A program made the position numbers and the translations under genes. The notes under the pieces were generated by a model, which was not told the origin of the DNA, did not search any database, and was given only the letters and a program-made list of their open reading frames with translations. From the NCBI GenBank assembly GCA_964644845.1, contig CAZXXS010000017.1, positions 1 through 26,763 on the forward strand: DNA of 26,763 nt, written 5' to 3'. Of the stretch, positions 7,986-15,925 are shown piece after piece; the stretch's first letter is position 1, and the number at the start of each line of letters is the position of its first letter. This DNA comes from Geothermovivens sp964644845. GTDB taxonomy: Bacteria > Zhuqueibacterota > Zhuqueibacteria > Oleimicrobiales > Geothermoviventaceae.

Positions 7986-8687
7986 TCAAGCGGGCGTCTC
8001 CTCGGAAGCTTTCTCGATGTCTACAATTCGCATCCCTTCCGGGTAATCGCGAACTTCGTAGCGCCGGATCCCCTGGATTCTGTGCAGAATGTCGGTCGCG
8101 CGTCTCAAACAATCTTCCGTGTTTTTCAGATCTTCAACTCGAACCGCTTTGCGGCCCTCACCGATGTCTTCTTCCATCAACATCAGGTACACGTGCCCCA
8201 TCGCACCAGAAATCGGCTGACTCAGCTCGTGCGCCGCAGCCCCGGCCATCTCCAGCACCCCTTTTACACGCTCAGCCTCCAGACTCTGGCGTTCGAGCTC
8301 AGCCAGCCGCAGCTGAACCTTCACGCGTGCCAGAAGCTCCCGAATGTCGAAAGGCTTCGTAATGTAGTCGTTGGCGCCGGCCTCCAATCCCAGCAGTTTG
8401 TCCTTGGTCTGTGCCTTGGCCGTCAAAAGAATGATCGGCAGATTTTCAAACTCCTTCTGCTGTCGTAGCTTCCGGACTAATTCCACTCCGTCGATCTTGG
8501 GCATCATGACGTCCAGGAGCAACAAATCCACGGGGAGCTCCCGAACTTTTTTGAGAGCGTCTTCACCGTCGCTGGCCACGATTACCTCGAAGCCAGCGTC
8601 GGACAACTCCATCTGAAGGAGCTCCCGGTTGAACGGATCGTCGTCTGCAATCAGAATCCGTTTGCCTTTAACCTCGATCTCTCTCAT
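7986..8687 (-). CDS. Receiver protein with HisKA-like phosphoacceptor domain but no ATPase domain
   Basis: A 233-residue protein. ATG at 8687 follows GGAG by seven bases; a GTG one codon earlier is an alternative. The start overlaps the end of the upstream kinase gene by 20 bases, suggesting translational coupling. The receiver (about 9-125) shows D15-D17, phosphoacceptor D59 (LLLDVMMPKIDG), T89 and K111. A coiled segment follows, then residues 146-210 resemble a dimerisation/H-box region with H153 in AAHELSQPIS. The protein then ends within 25 residues; there is no N, G1 or G2 box, so it cannot autophosphorylate on its own. It may act as a phosphotransfer intermediate, a partner for one of the two kinases encoded beside it, or a phosphatase. 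Domains are seen; the role is inference. Confidence 0.85.
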   Translation of the reverse strand: MREIEVKGKRILIADDDPFNRELLQMELSDAGFEVIVASDGEDALKKVRELPVDLLLLDVMMPKIDGVELVRKLRQQKEFENLPIILLTAKAQTKDKLLGLEAGANDYITKPFDIRELLARVKVQLRLAELERQSLEAERVKGVLEMAGAAAHELSQPISGAMGHVYLMLMEEDIGEGRKAVRVEDLKNTEDCLRRATDILHRIQGIRRYEVRDYPEGMRIVDIEKASEETPA

Positions 8688-11600
8688 CACGCGACTCCAA
8701 GGTTTCGTGAACTACAGCTTCAACTGCTGAGCCATCGCTTCTCTGGTTCGCCTCCACAGGTGCTGGCAAGAAGGGTTTGAATCTGCGGGGAAGTTTCAGG
8801 AAAAACGTTGACCCTTTTCCCACCTCACTTTCGACCGTTAACTGGCCACCGAGCAGCTGAGCAAGTTTGCGACTTACAGCGAGCCCCAGACCCGTTCCGC
8901 CTGCGCGCCGGGTGGCGGAACCATCAACCTGGCGGAAACTGTCGAAAATCGCCTCGCGCTCTTCTTCAGGAATCCCTTTTCCCGTGTCTTCCACAGCCAG
9001 CGTCACTTCCTCCTCGGTCCCCCAGATTTTGAGCCGAACGTGGCCGCTTTCCGTGAACTTGACGGCGTTGCCGAGCAGATTCACAAGGATCTGGTTCAGG
9101 CGCAGCGGGTCCGTTTCCACTTCTCCGACGTCAGGCGGCACCTCCAGATCCAGCTCCAGACCTTTTTCCTTGGCCTGCGGTTCGACCGAGGTCAGCGCCG
9201 TCAGGGCGGCGCGCCTCAGATCCACTTTTTCCGGCTGAATGTCCAGTTTGCCGGCTTCGATCTTGGACAGGTCAAGCAAATCGTTGATGAGGCGCAAAAG
9301 GCGCTGACCGGACACGACGACCCGCTCCAGGCTTCGTTGCTCTTCTTTGCCAAGCCGGTCGCTGCGCTGAAGCACGTGCGTGGTGTAGCCGAGAATGGCG
9401 TTCAGCGGTGTGCGAAGTTCGTGACTGACATTTGAGAGGAATTGCGACTTCAGCTCGTTGGCCTGCTTCGCTTTTTCGGTTTGAATGGCCAATTCCCAGG
9501 CATTGTGAAGCACTTCCTCGAACAAGACGACATTTTCCACCGCAGCCGTCACCTGGGCAGCCACTGTGGAAAAGGTCCGGATGTCTTCCTCCGAAAAGCC
9601 GTCTTCCTCGGAGCTCTCCAGGTTCAAGAGACCGATGACACCTTTGCGACCAACCAGAGGAAGCACCAGTTCCGAACGCGTGCTTGGGTTCCAGCACATG
9701 TAGCGGGGGTGTTCCTTTACGTTGGGGACGTAAACAATTTTGCCAGTTGACCATGCCAATCCCGTAATGCCCTCGGTGGCCCTGCTCCTGGCACCGACGT
9801 ACTTGTTGCCTTCCGGACCGTAGCTCGCCCGCACGGTCATCGTCTGGCCGTCGCGGTCGAGGATGTGAATCGAACAGAAGAACTCCGGCAGGTACTCCTC
9901 GAGCTTGTCAGCAACAGCACGCAACATCACATCCAAATCCAGCGTGCTGAGGGAAGCCTGCCCAAGTTCGTAGAGAAAACGCAGGCGACGTGTTCGGTTT
10001 TCCAGATCGTGAACCAGCTCACCCTGGCGCAACGTGGCTTCGATCTCCTTCGACAACGCCATCAGGAACGTAAGGCCAGCCTCCCCGCAAACACAGGGAG
10101 GAGGCCCAACGGCGAGCATGAACCCGAGCAGCACATCTTTCTGCCCGATGGGAACAACGAGAAGGTTCTCGTCAGGGAAAAGCTCCTGCCAAATTCCGGG
10201 GCGGTTCCCTTTGCAGAGGAAAGGTCGACCTTCCTCCAAGCGCATCAGGAGACGAGACCAGCCCGAAGCCGACTCGCTCGCGCGCCGCAGTCGCCGCGCC
10301 ACCTGCGGCGGGAGCCCAGATTGGGCCTCCAAAAAGGGGCTGCCAGAGTAGCCATCCCACGAGTACAGACAGAACACCTTGGCCTCCATGTGCTGCCGAA
10401 TCGGTCGCACTACGGATTGGGCCAGGTCCCGGAACGTCTTTCCCAGCAAACGCTGGCGCGCGATCTTCAGCAGCAGGGCGTGCTGGCGCTGCACTCGCAC
10501 CGTTTCCGTGACGTCGTCGAAGCAACCGATCGTACCAACGGGTTCGCCGTCCTCACCCTCGAGAAGCGTGTAGGTTCGGTTCAAGAAGCGGATAGACCCG
10601 TCCTTGCGGACAAAGCGCTGAATTTTGCGGCCTACCTGTGGCTTTCTCTTCCGTTGACAAAGAGGTGGTCGCCAGGCGCACATGCCCGTCTCCAGGAACG
10701 GACAGACTTTTCCAACCACCTCTTCTTTTCGCCAACCCGTCAGCCGTTCGGCTTCGCGGTTCCAGGAAACAATTCGGCCCGCCCTGTCCGCGATCATGAT
10801 CCCGACCGGCGCCGCGTCGACTACTTTCTGAAGGAAACGCCGGTTCTTTTCCAGTTCACCGACGGAGCGCTGCAGCTCGTCGTAAAGGATGTGGTGTTCG
10901 ATCACGCTCGCCAGGCGCGTGGCGAACTCCCGGAACAGAGCGATCTCCTGGTTATTGAAACGACGCGGTGGTTTGCCTGCCAAATTGATGACGCCCAGCA
11001 GTCGGCCATCTTTCCGAAGCGGTGCAGCCAGGATGGAGTGCGGCTGCTTGCCTCGCAAACTGGGGAAACGGCTGTGGGCCGCCTCGCTCGACGCGTCGTC
11101 AATCACGATCACATCCTCCGAGAGGGCGGCAGCTCCGCTCACCTTCTCACCAAGCGCCACGAAAAGCGGATCACTCTCTCCACCTTTCACAATCACCGCA
11201 CGTTCGAGGACCTCACGTTCGGGTCTGTACAGGTAGATCTTGCCCGCCTCCATGTTCAGTTCCTGGATGGCGATCTGTAAAACACGCTTCAGTTTCTCCT
11301 TTAAGTTGCCTTCAGAGGCAAGGCTTTCGGTCAACTTGAGGAGCGTTGAAAGCCGGCGGGCGTCGTTCTCTGCTTTCTCCTCCGCTTCCTTCAACCTCGT
11401 CACATCGCGAACGGTGTGCACGAAACCTTCAGTGCCGTCGGGGAGCTGCGTTTTCGCTGTGCGGACCCAGATCCACTTCCCGAGGCGGGGTTCAAAGAAT
11501 GTTTCTTCCCATTCGTCCTCCCCGTGAGCGAGCATCTTGGCTGGGCAGATCGGGATGGGCGCATCCGTACCGTGAAAAACCTGGTAGCACTTCCTGCCGA

Positions 11601-11781
11601 CCAGCTTTTCGGCGGGCACACCCAGCAGGCGCTCAAGTGTAGGGTTGGCGTACAGGATCGTGTAATCCATTGCCTGATAAGAGACGCCGTCCGGATTGGA
11701 GCGTAGGGCGGCATCCGCAATCGCCTGTAAACTCGTGGTGTCGTCGAGGAGAGAGGTTGTATTTTTGCTACGTGGCGGCAT
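8668..11781 (-). CDS. Large soluble sensor histidine kinase (PAS-GAF-PAS-GAF-like-GAF-HisKA-HATPase)
   Basis: A 1037-residue protein starting at the ATG at 11781, two bases after the stop of the XRE-receiver gene. Order by eye: PAS (15-130), GAF (145-300), PAS (315-430), degenerate GAF-like region (432-585), GAF (600-757), HisKA (775-845, H787 in SHELRTP) and HATPase (885-1000; N905, EDTGKGIP, GGTGLGLAVS). No TM helices, so it senses cytoplasmic signals. Both PAS domains contain paired or triple Cys (C65 and C79; C360, C368 and C375), and the GAF-like region has C563 and C565. These could bind a metal or respond to redox, which is only an inference. There is no C-terminal receiver; receivers are supplied by the adjacent genes. 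It is probably the input kinase of the cluster. Confidence 0.92.
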   Translation of the reverse strand: MPPRSKNTTSLLDDTTSLQAIADAALRSNPDGVSYQAMDYTILYANPTLERLLGVPAEKLVGRKCYQVFHGTDAPIPICPAKMLAHGEDEWEETFFEPRLGKWIWVRTAKTQLPDGTEGFVHTVRDVTRLKEAEEKAENDARRLSTLLKLTESLASEGNLKEKLKRVLQIAIQELNMEAGKIYLYRPEREVLERAVIVKGGESDPLFVALGEKVSGAAALSEDVIVIDDASSEAAHSRFPSLRGKQPHSILAAPLRKDGRLLGVINLAGKPPRRFNNQEIALFREFATRLASVIEHHILYDELQRSVGELEKNRRFLQKVVDAAPVGIMIADRAGRIVSWNREAERLTGWRKEEVVGKVCPFLETGMCAWRPPLCQRKRKPQVGRKIQRFVRKDGSIRFLNRTYTLLEGEDGEPVGTIGCFDDVTETVRVQRQHALLLKIARQRLLGKTFRDLAQSVVRPIRQHMEAKVFCLYSWDGYSGSPFLEAQSGLPPQVARRLRRASESASGWSRLLMRLEEGRPFLCKGNRPGIWQELFPDENLLVVPIGQKDVLLGFMLAVGPPPCVCGEAGLTFLMALSKEIEATLRQGELVHDLENRTRRLRFLYELGQASLSTLDLDVMLRAVADKLEEYLPEFFCSIHILDRDGQTMTVRASYGPEGNKYVGARSRATEGITGLAWSTGKIVYVPNVKEHPRYMCWNPSTRSELVLPLVGRKGVIGLLNLESSEEDGFSEEDIRTFSTVAAQVTAAVENVVLFEEVLHNAWELAIQTEKAKQANELKSQFLSNVSHELRTPLNAILGYTTHVLQRSDRLGKEEQRSLERVVVSGQRLLRLINDLLDLSKIEAGKLDIQPEKVDLRRAALTALTSVEPQAKEKGLELDLEVPPDVGEVETDPLRLNQILVNLLGNAVKFTESGHVRLKIWGTEEEVTLAVEDTGKGIPEEEREAIFDSFRQVDGSATRRAGGTGLGLAVSRKLAQLLGGQLTVESEVGKGSTFFLKLPRRFKPFLPAPVEANQRSDGSAVEAVVHETLESRDERDRG

Positions 11782-11783
11782 GA

Positions 11784-12461
11784 TCAGGCCCGCATTTCCT
11801 GGTCGTCCGAGCTTCCGTACACCACAGTGAGCGTCGTGTCGGCTCCCTCCAGGTTGTGCGCCTGGATCGGTGGCGAAAGCTGCTCCACTTTTCGCAAGAA
11901 CTCGACCACGTCAATCGGCTTCAGGATCACAGCATCTGCACCGGCATCGCGAATCTGCTGAAGCGTGTCGTCTGTACCGTACCCAGTCACTGCAATCACT
12001 TTCACTGCTTGCGTCTCAGGGTTCTCTTTGAGAAAGCGACAAACCCGGACGCCGTCCAGACGCGGCAGAAAAAGATCGAGGACCACGATGTGAGGACGAA
12101 ACGTGCCCGTCTTAACCCCGGCTTCGTAGCCGTCATCGGCCGTTTCTACCTGGTAACGAGAGCCGAGTTTGGCCAGAGTGCGTTGCAAGGCTCGGCGCAC
12201 CAGAGGGTCGTCGTCGACGATCAGCACACGCACAAAACGGTTGGTTTCATCCTGGATAATTGTAGCTTGCTTAATTTCGGGGAGGTTGTGCCGGAAAAAC
12301 GCGCGCAGGAGTCGTTGTGCAGCCGGACTTGGGTGGGTGTGGCCGTTCTCCCAGCGATTCACGGTGGCGAAACTGACACCGAGCGCTCGAGCCAGTTCCT
12401 CCTGAGTAACTCCGGTCTGACGCCGGAGACGACGGATGGTTGCGCCGTCGAAGTTGTCCAT
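11784..12461 (-). CDS. XRE-type HTH + receiver response regulator
   Basis: A 225-residue protein. Start taken at the ATG at 12461 with AGGA seven bases upstream; the frame is open to a GTG at 12650, but that extension lacks domain character and a ribosome site. Residues 6-57 are a Cro/C1-type helix-turn-helix (RRQTGVTQEELARALGVS, then VNRWENGHTHPSP). Residues 78-195 are a receiver with D83-D85, phosphoacceptor D129 (VVLDLFLPRLDG), T159 and K181. The DNA-binding domain precedes the receiver, the reverse of OmpR or NarL families, and its type is unusual for response regulators. It is the first gene of the signalling cluster and the only DNA-binding protein in it, so it is the likely transcriptional output. 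The short C-tail (200-225) is unstructured. Confidence 0.85.
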   Translation of the reverse strand: MDNFDGATIRRLRRQTGVTQEELARALGVSFATVNRWENGHTHPSPAAQRLLRAFFRHNLPEIKQATIIQDETNRFVRVLIVDDDPLVRRALQRTLAKLGSRYQVETADDGYEAGVKTGTFRPHIVVLDLFLPRLDGVRVCRFLKENPETQAVKVIAVTGYGTDDTLQQIRDAGADAVILKPIDVVEFLRKVEQLSPPIQAHNLEGADTTLTVVYGSSDDQEMRA

Positions 12462-13351
12462 GGGCACTTCCTGCGCTTGCGCTCCGTCCGTGCAGAACTG
12501 AACCTGCTCGACTGCTGGCGCTCCAGCCACATTCTCCGGACCGCTGCATTTGCGGCGGGCAGAAATCCCGGCATTCGGCTTGTCCGAAGCAACTTCTGCC
12601 TGCTTCGATTCAAGGCAAAAGCCTTCCTTCAGCAGGGGTTGCCGCGACACCTGATGTCAACAGAGGCCCGTCGCTTCCGGAGACTTCATCCTTTCCATCG
12701 GCCGAACTTCCGAGATCTTTATGGCATTTGTTATAACAAGCTACAAGTTTCGTGCCGCGGGGTGCCAAAGTCCTGGCGCTCGGACGACGCAGACTGCGGC
12801 GGGTTGGAGTCCCGGCCTCAGGTCTTTTTGGCCACTTAAGTACTGAAATCCGTCCGATTTACCATCAGAGGGTAAAACCTCGAGAAGGGAGCAGCTGACG
12901 TTTGAATAAAGAAGAATTGGAAAGGGTTAGGTGGATTCATCCTGCAGGGAAACCTGTGGACGGTTTCGCCGGACGAAAATCGCCCACTTTCGAGACAGGC
13001 TGGTTCTGCTCCACTCTTTGGCATCGAACGGAACGCGACCTGAGCACAAGCGGGTCTCGTGTTGGTAGCCGATTCTGAGAACATGCCAGCATTCGCGCCA
13101 CCGAGTTTCTTGGGAGCCTGCCCGGTGTGAGATTTGCAATTCGGGCACAGATCAACACCGTGCCTGCTCTGCCCGTCAGCTGGTCGCAGCAACGCCGTCT
13201 CGTCCCGGCGAACCAACTGTTTTCGCTGTTTCCCAGACACGTTCATCCGGAGCCGTCACCTGCCGTCCCTCCGTCAGGCTTGCGCAGTGACCGCCCCGCG
13301 AGATTTGAGCAGGCGTCCCCCCTCCCTGTGCAGAAGCCGCGTGCGGATCAG
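12462..13351. other. Long intergenic region upstream of the phosphorelay cluster
   Basis: About 890 bases between the FAH-type gene and the XRE-receiver gene. The first 190 bases are an open extension of the XRE-receiver frame of doubtful coding value. An AT-richer patch contains the 12-base palindrome at 12728-12739 (listed separately), an ACTTAAGT palindrome at 12834-12841 and an inverted repeat TTTACC/GGTAAA at 12858-12876. The rest shows no gene I can recognise. It probably carries the promoter and operators of the signalling cluster. Confidence 0.5.
12728..12739. promoter_or_regulatory. Perfect 12-base palindrome TTGTTATAACAA, candidate operator
   Basis: The site is a perfect palindrome in a locally AT-rich stretch, 267 bases before the chosen start of the XRE-receiver gene (78 bases before the alternative GTG). 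XRE proteins bind short dyads as dimers, so autoregulation is conceivable. It contains TATAAC, which could also serve as a -10 box on the minus strand, though I see no matching -35. Confidence 0.35.
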
Positions 13352-14221
13352 TCAGCGAGGCTTTACGACCAGGTTGGAGAAGCGACCCAGCCCCTCAATT
13401 TCCACTGTGACCAGATCCCCATCTCGGGCAGGAAGAGCTTTCGTTGTGCCGGTGAAGATCACGTCGCCTGGCGAGAGGGTCAGCACCCGGGAAAGGTCGC
13501 GCACGATCTTGGCCGGTGTGTACACAAGATGCGCCGTGGTGTGTTCGTAAGTGAGGTTCTTGCCGGTCGCTGCGTTCTCTACCCTCAACCGCCGGATCAA
13601 CCCCTTCCAGTTCACCCCGCGGTAGACAAAGGGTCCGAAAGGGGCGAAACGGTCGCCGATTTTCAAGCCGGGTCCAAGGAGCGTTTCCTTCTGGTCAAGC
13701 GGCTCCCCGTTGATTCTGTGGTACGAATCAATCGACCCAACAATGTCGTCGCCCACGGTGTAACCGAAGATGGCTCGCGCCGCTTCGGACTCGTCGGCGT
13801 CCTTTACGCGCTTGCCAATTACAATCACCAGCTCAACTTCAACCAGAAGTTCGTCCAGCGACGCAGGCAGGAAAACTGTGTCGCCAGGTGCCGCGGCGGA
13901 GCTCGGCGGCTTGAGAAACCATCGTACGGTTTTGTACGGTTTCTCACCGTTCCAGGCTTCGCGGTAGGAACGGCTGAGGCCAAGGATCACGCGTGGCTGG
14001 CTGGGCGACAGCAGATGCACCTGCGAAAGGGCCACCGTCTGGCCGGTGTCACTGCCGCCGTCCCACGGAGCCGCACTCAGGACGTGAATCAGATCGCCTT
14101 CCACCCGTCCGTAGGACACCCGCCCAGCCTTTTCAAAGCGGCAGTAGACCTCGGGGGCACCGGCCAGCACAAGGGAAACCAGAGACAACGTGGCCACAAC
14201 GATCAGAAACCCTTTCCGCAT
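13352..14221 (-). CDS. Fumarylacetoacetate hydrolase (FAH) family enzyme with N-terminal signal peptide
   Basis: A 289-residue protein. ATG at 14221 follows a perfect AGGAGG by seven bases. Residues 1-21 form a signal peptide (MRKG, hydrophobic stretch, VLAG-A cleavage). Residues 70-289 are a FAH-family catalytic domain: metal-ligand pair E128/E130 in VEVELVIVIGK, D159 in GYTVGDDIV, K187 with D190 before FGP (aligning with the GKSFDTF..GP motif), and GDVIFTGTT near the C-terminus. Family members hydrolyse or decarboxylate C-C bonds in beta-diketo or 2-oxo acids using Mg or Mn, nearly always in the cytoplasm, so a signal peptide is unusual. The family's usual NDxxxRD motif is altered to DDIVGSID, so substrate class cannot be given. 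It lies downstream of the glycosyltransferase pair, separated by 119 bases with a hairpin, and is probably its own unit. Confidence 0.85.
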   Translation of the reverse strand: MRKGFLIVVATLSLVSLVLAGAPEVYCRFEKAGRVSYGRVEGDLIHVLSAAPWDGGSDTGQTVALSQVHLLSPSQPRVILGLSRSYREAWNGEKPYKTVRWFLKPPSSAAAPGDTVFLPASLDELLVEVELVIVIGKRVKDADESEAARAIFGYTVGDDIVGSIDSYHRINGEPLDQKETLLGPGLKIGDRFAPFGPFVYRGVNWKGLIRRLRVENAATGKNLTYEHTTAHLVYTPAKIVRDLSRVLTLSPGDVIFTGTTKALPARDGDLVTVEIEGLGRFSNLVVKPR

Positions 14222-14296
14222 CGAACGACCTCCTGAAGAGCTTTGAAGAATCGTCAAACCTTCCGCTATTTCCCACCGCAAAGAGAAACATCACGA

Positions 14297-14313
14297 GTGC
14301 CACCGGGTGGCAC
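14297..14313. terminator. Hairpin GTGCCACC-G-GGTGGCAC, possible terminator after the glycosyltransferases
   Basis: A perfect 17-base inverted repeat lies 28 bases after the GT2 stop and 76 bases before the FAH start, both on the minus strand. On that strand it is followed only by a loose T-rich stretch (GTTTCTCTTT), so it is not a textbook intrinsic terminator but may pause or end transcription. Confidence 0.4.
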
Positions 14314-14340
14314 CTCAGGTTTCACCTTGCGCCCTTTCAG

Positions 14341-15924
14341 CTACCGATTTTCCGCGGGCTTGAGCTGTTGTAACTCCCACAGTTTCGCGTACTTCGCGAA
14401 GACGTAGGCGGACGACAACAACGCAAGCATCAGTCCCTGAACGCCGTCCAGGAATCCCGCACGAAACACGTACATCCTCAGGAAGATCCCAAGCGGATGC
14501 GTAAAAAGATCCCGCTTACGGAACCGGCGCCCACGACGGTCAAGTTCCTCCGCAGCAAGGCTCGTGTAGCGGTTGAACTTGCGCATGTAGTGCTCCAGAT
14601 CGCGATCTGTGATGTGCAAAAGCGGCGCATTCAACCGTCCAACGGGCCCCCGAACTTCCAGCCCTTCGTGGACCAGCGCCGAGTTGAACCGCGCTCGATC
14701 TTTCCGAAAAAGCCGCGCAACGTACCCCGGATACCAGCCCGCGTGTTTGATCCACCGGCCCAGAAAGTACGCCCTTCGCGGTACCGCAAAAGCAGCGTGC
14801 CGTGGACTCTCAACGACTTTTGCAATTTCTTTCGCCAGATCCGGTGTGACGCGCTCGTCAGCATCCAGCCACAGCACCCACTCGTAAGATGTTTCCGCCA
14901 GCGCTCGCTGTTTGGTCTCCGCGTACCCCTGCCACGGCCGCCGAAGGATCCTGTCTGCCAGTCCCCGCGCCAGTTCCAGGGTACGGTCGTGGCTTCCCGT
15001 GTCGACCAGCACGATCTCAGCAGCCCAGCGCGCAGACCGCAGGCAGGCTTCGATGTTGGCCTCTTCGTCCTTTGCAACGATTAGGACGCTCACCGGCACC
15101 CGCGCCCCACGACGTCCCGGCGGCGCTGCTCGAAAATCTTCATCCAGCCTCTCGTGGGCGGCATCAAGCTCACGCCGGTGCTGCAATTCCCAGATCTTCA
15201 TGTACAGAAGCATGTTGTACAGCGCCGAAATCGCCGAAAGCACAAAGCCGTGCAACCCGTCGAGAAACCCCTTTTGGCTAACGTACTTCCTCAAAAAGGC
15301 GGAAACGGGGTGCAGCACAAAGTCCCGCGCGCAGACGCGTTTGCGGCCCAGGCGATCCCTGGCTTCGAGCGAAGTGTACACGTTGACGCGGTCGTAGGCC
15401 ACTCCCAGCGTAGGTTGCGTAAAGTGCAGCATTGGGTTCTGCAAGAACCCAACGCTTCCGTTCACCACGAATCCCTCGTGGACATTCCGCTCTGTGACGG
15501 TGGCAAGCTCGCGGCGGAAAAGTCGTAGCTGGTAACCAGGGTACCAGCCGGCGTGGCGAATCCAGCGATTCAGGAAAAAAGATTTGCGGGCGACGTAGAA
15601 GCCAGCATACCCCCCTCCGCCTTTGCGCAAAATGCCCTCGATTTCCTCACGCAGTTCGGGTGTGACGCGCTCGTCCGAATCCACAGCCAGGCACCAGTCC
15701 CCGGTTGCTTGTGCAAGGGCGATTTTGCGCTGCTTGGCGAATCCTTGCCAGCGGTGCTGCACAACGCGCGCTCCGGAGCGTCGGGCGATTTCGGCTGTGC
15801 CGTCCGTACTGAAAGCGTCGACAACCACAATTTCATCTGCCCAGGCCACACTTTGCAGACACTCGCCGATTTGGTGAGCCTGATTCTGGGTAACGATCAA
15901 CACCGAAAGGCGTGGTCCACTCAC
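14341..15924 (-). CDS. Tandem-duplicated family 2 glycosyltransferase (WaaE/KdtX-like x2)
   Basis: A 527-residue protein. I prefer the GTG at 15924, one base after the stop of the GT9 gene, with GGGGGAGA upstream. The frame is open to a TTG at 15987 that would overlap GT9. Two GT-A halves are seen: 5-250 and 276-520, offset by about 270 residues. Each has SVLIV, a nucleotide-sugar motif (DAFSTDGT; DTGSHDRT), a DxDERVTP metal motif (82-89; 354-361), HAGWYPGY..RLFR, a VHEG motif and a C-terminal FLDG...YxKxWELQ segment. Single-domain relatives of this type add glucose or another hexose to the lipopolysaccharide inner core. Both halves keep the key acidic residues, so both may be active, adding two sugars in series. 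Next to the heptosyltransferase this suggests core oligosaccharide synthesis at the inner membrane. Substrates are inferred. Confidence 0.88.
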   Translation of the reverse strand: MSGPRLSVLIVTQNQAHQIGECLQSVAWADEIVVVDAFSTDGTAEIARRSGARVVQHRWQGFAKQRKIALAQATGDWCLAVDSDERVTPELREEIEGILRKGGGGYAGFYVARKSFFLNRWIRHAGWYPGYQLRLFRRELATVTERNVHEGFVVNGSVGFLQNPMLHFTQPTLGVAYDRVNVYTSLEARDRLGRKRVCARDFVLHPVSAFLRKYVSQKGFLDGLHGFVLSAISALYNMLLYMKIWELQHRRELDAAHERLDEDFRAAPPGRRGARVPVSVLIVAKDEEANIEACLRSARWAAEIVLVDTGSHDRTLELARGLADRILRRPWQGYAETKQRALAETSYEWVLWLDADERVTPDLAKEIAKVVESPRHAAFAVPRRAYFLGRWIKHAGWYPGYVARLFRKDRARFNSALVHEGLEVRGPVGRLNAPLLHITDRDLEHYMRKFNRYTSLAAEELDRRGRRFRKRDLFTHPLGIFLRMYVFRAGFLDGVQGLMLALLSSAYVFAKYAKLWELQQLKPAENR

Positions 15925-15925
15925 T

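Noticed and set aside
7314..8468. 384-codon plus-strand open frame
   Set aside because: Antisense to the two receiver genes; composition is that of a reverse-strand shadow.
9865..11280. 471-codon plus-strand open frame
   Set aside because: It lies wholly opposite the PAS/GAF kinase, whose domains are unmistakable. Its translation has no domains and no ribosome site.
13127..14236. 369-codon plus-strand open frame
   Set aside because: Antisense to the FAH-family gene, with no recognisable domain.
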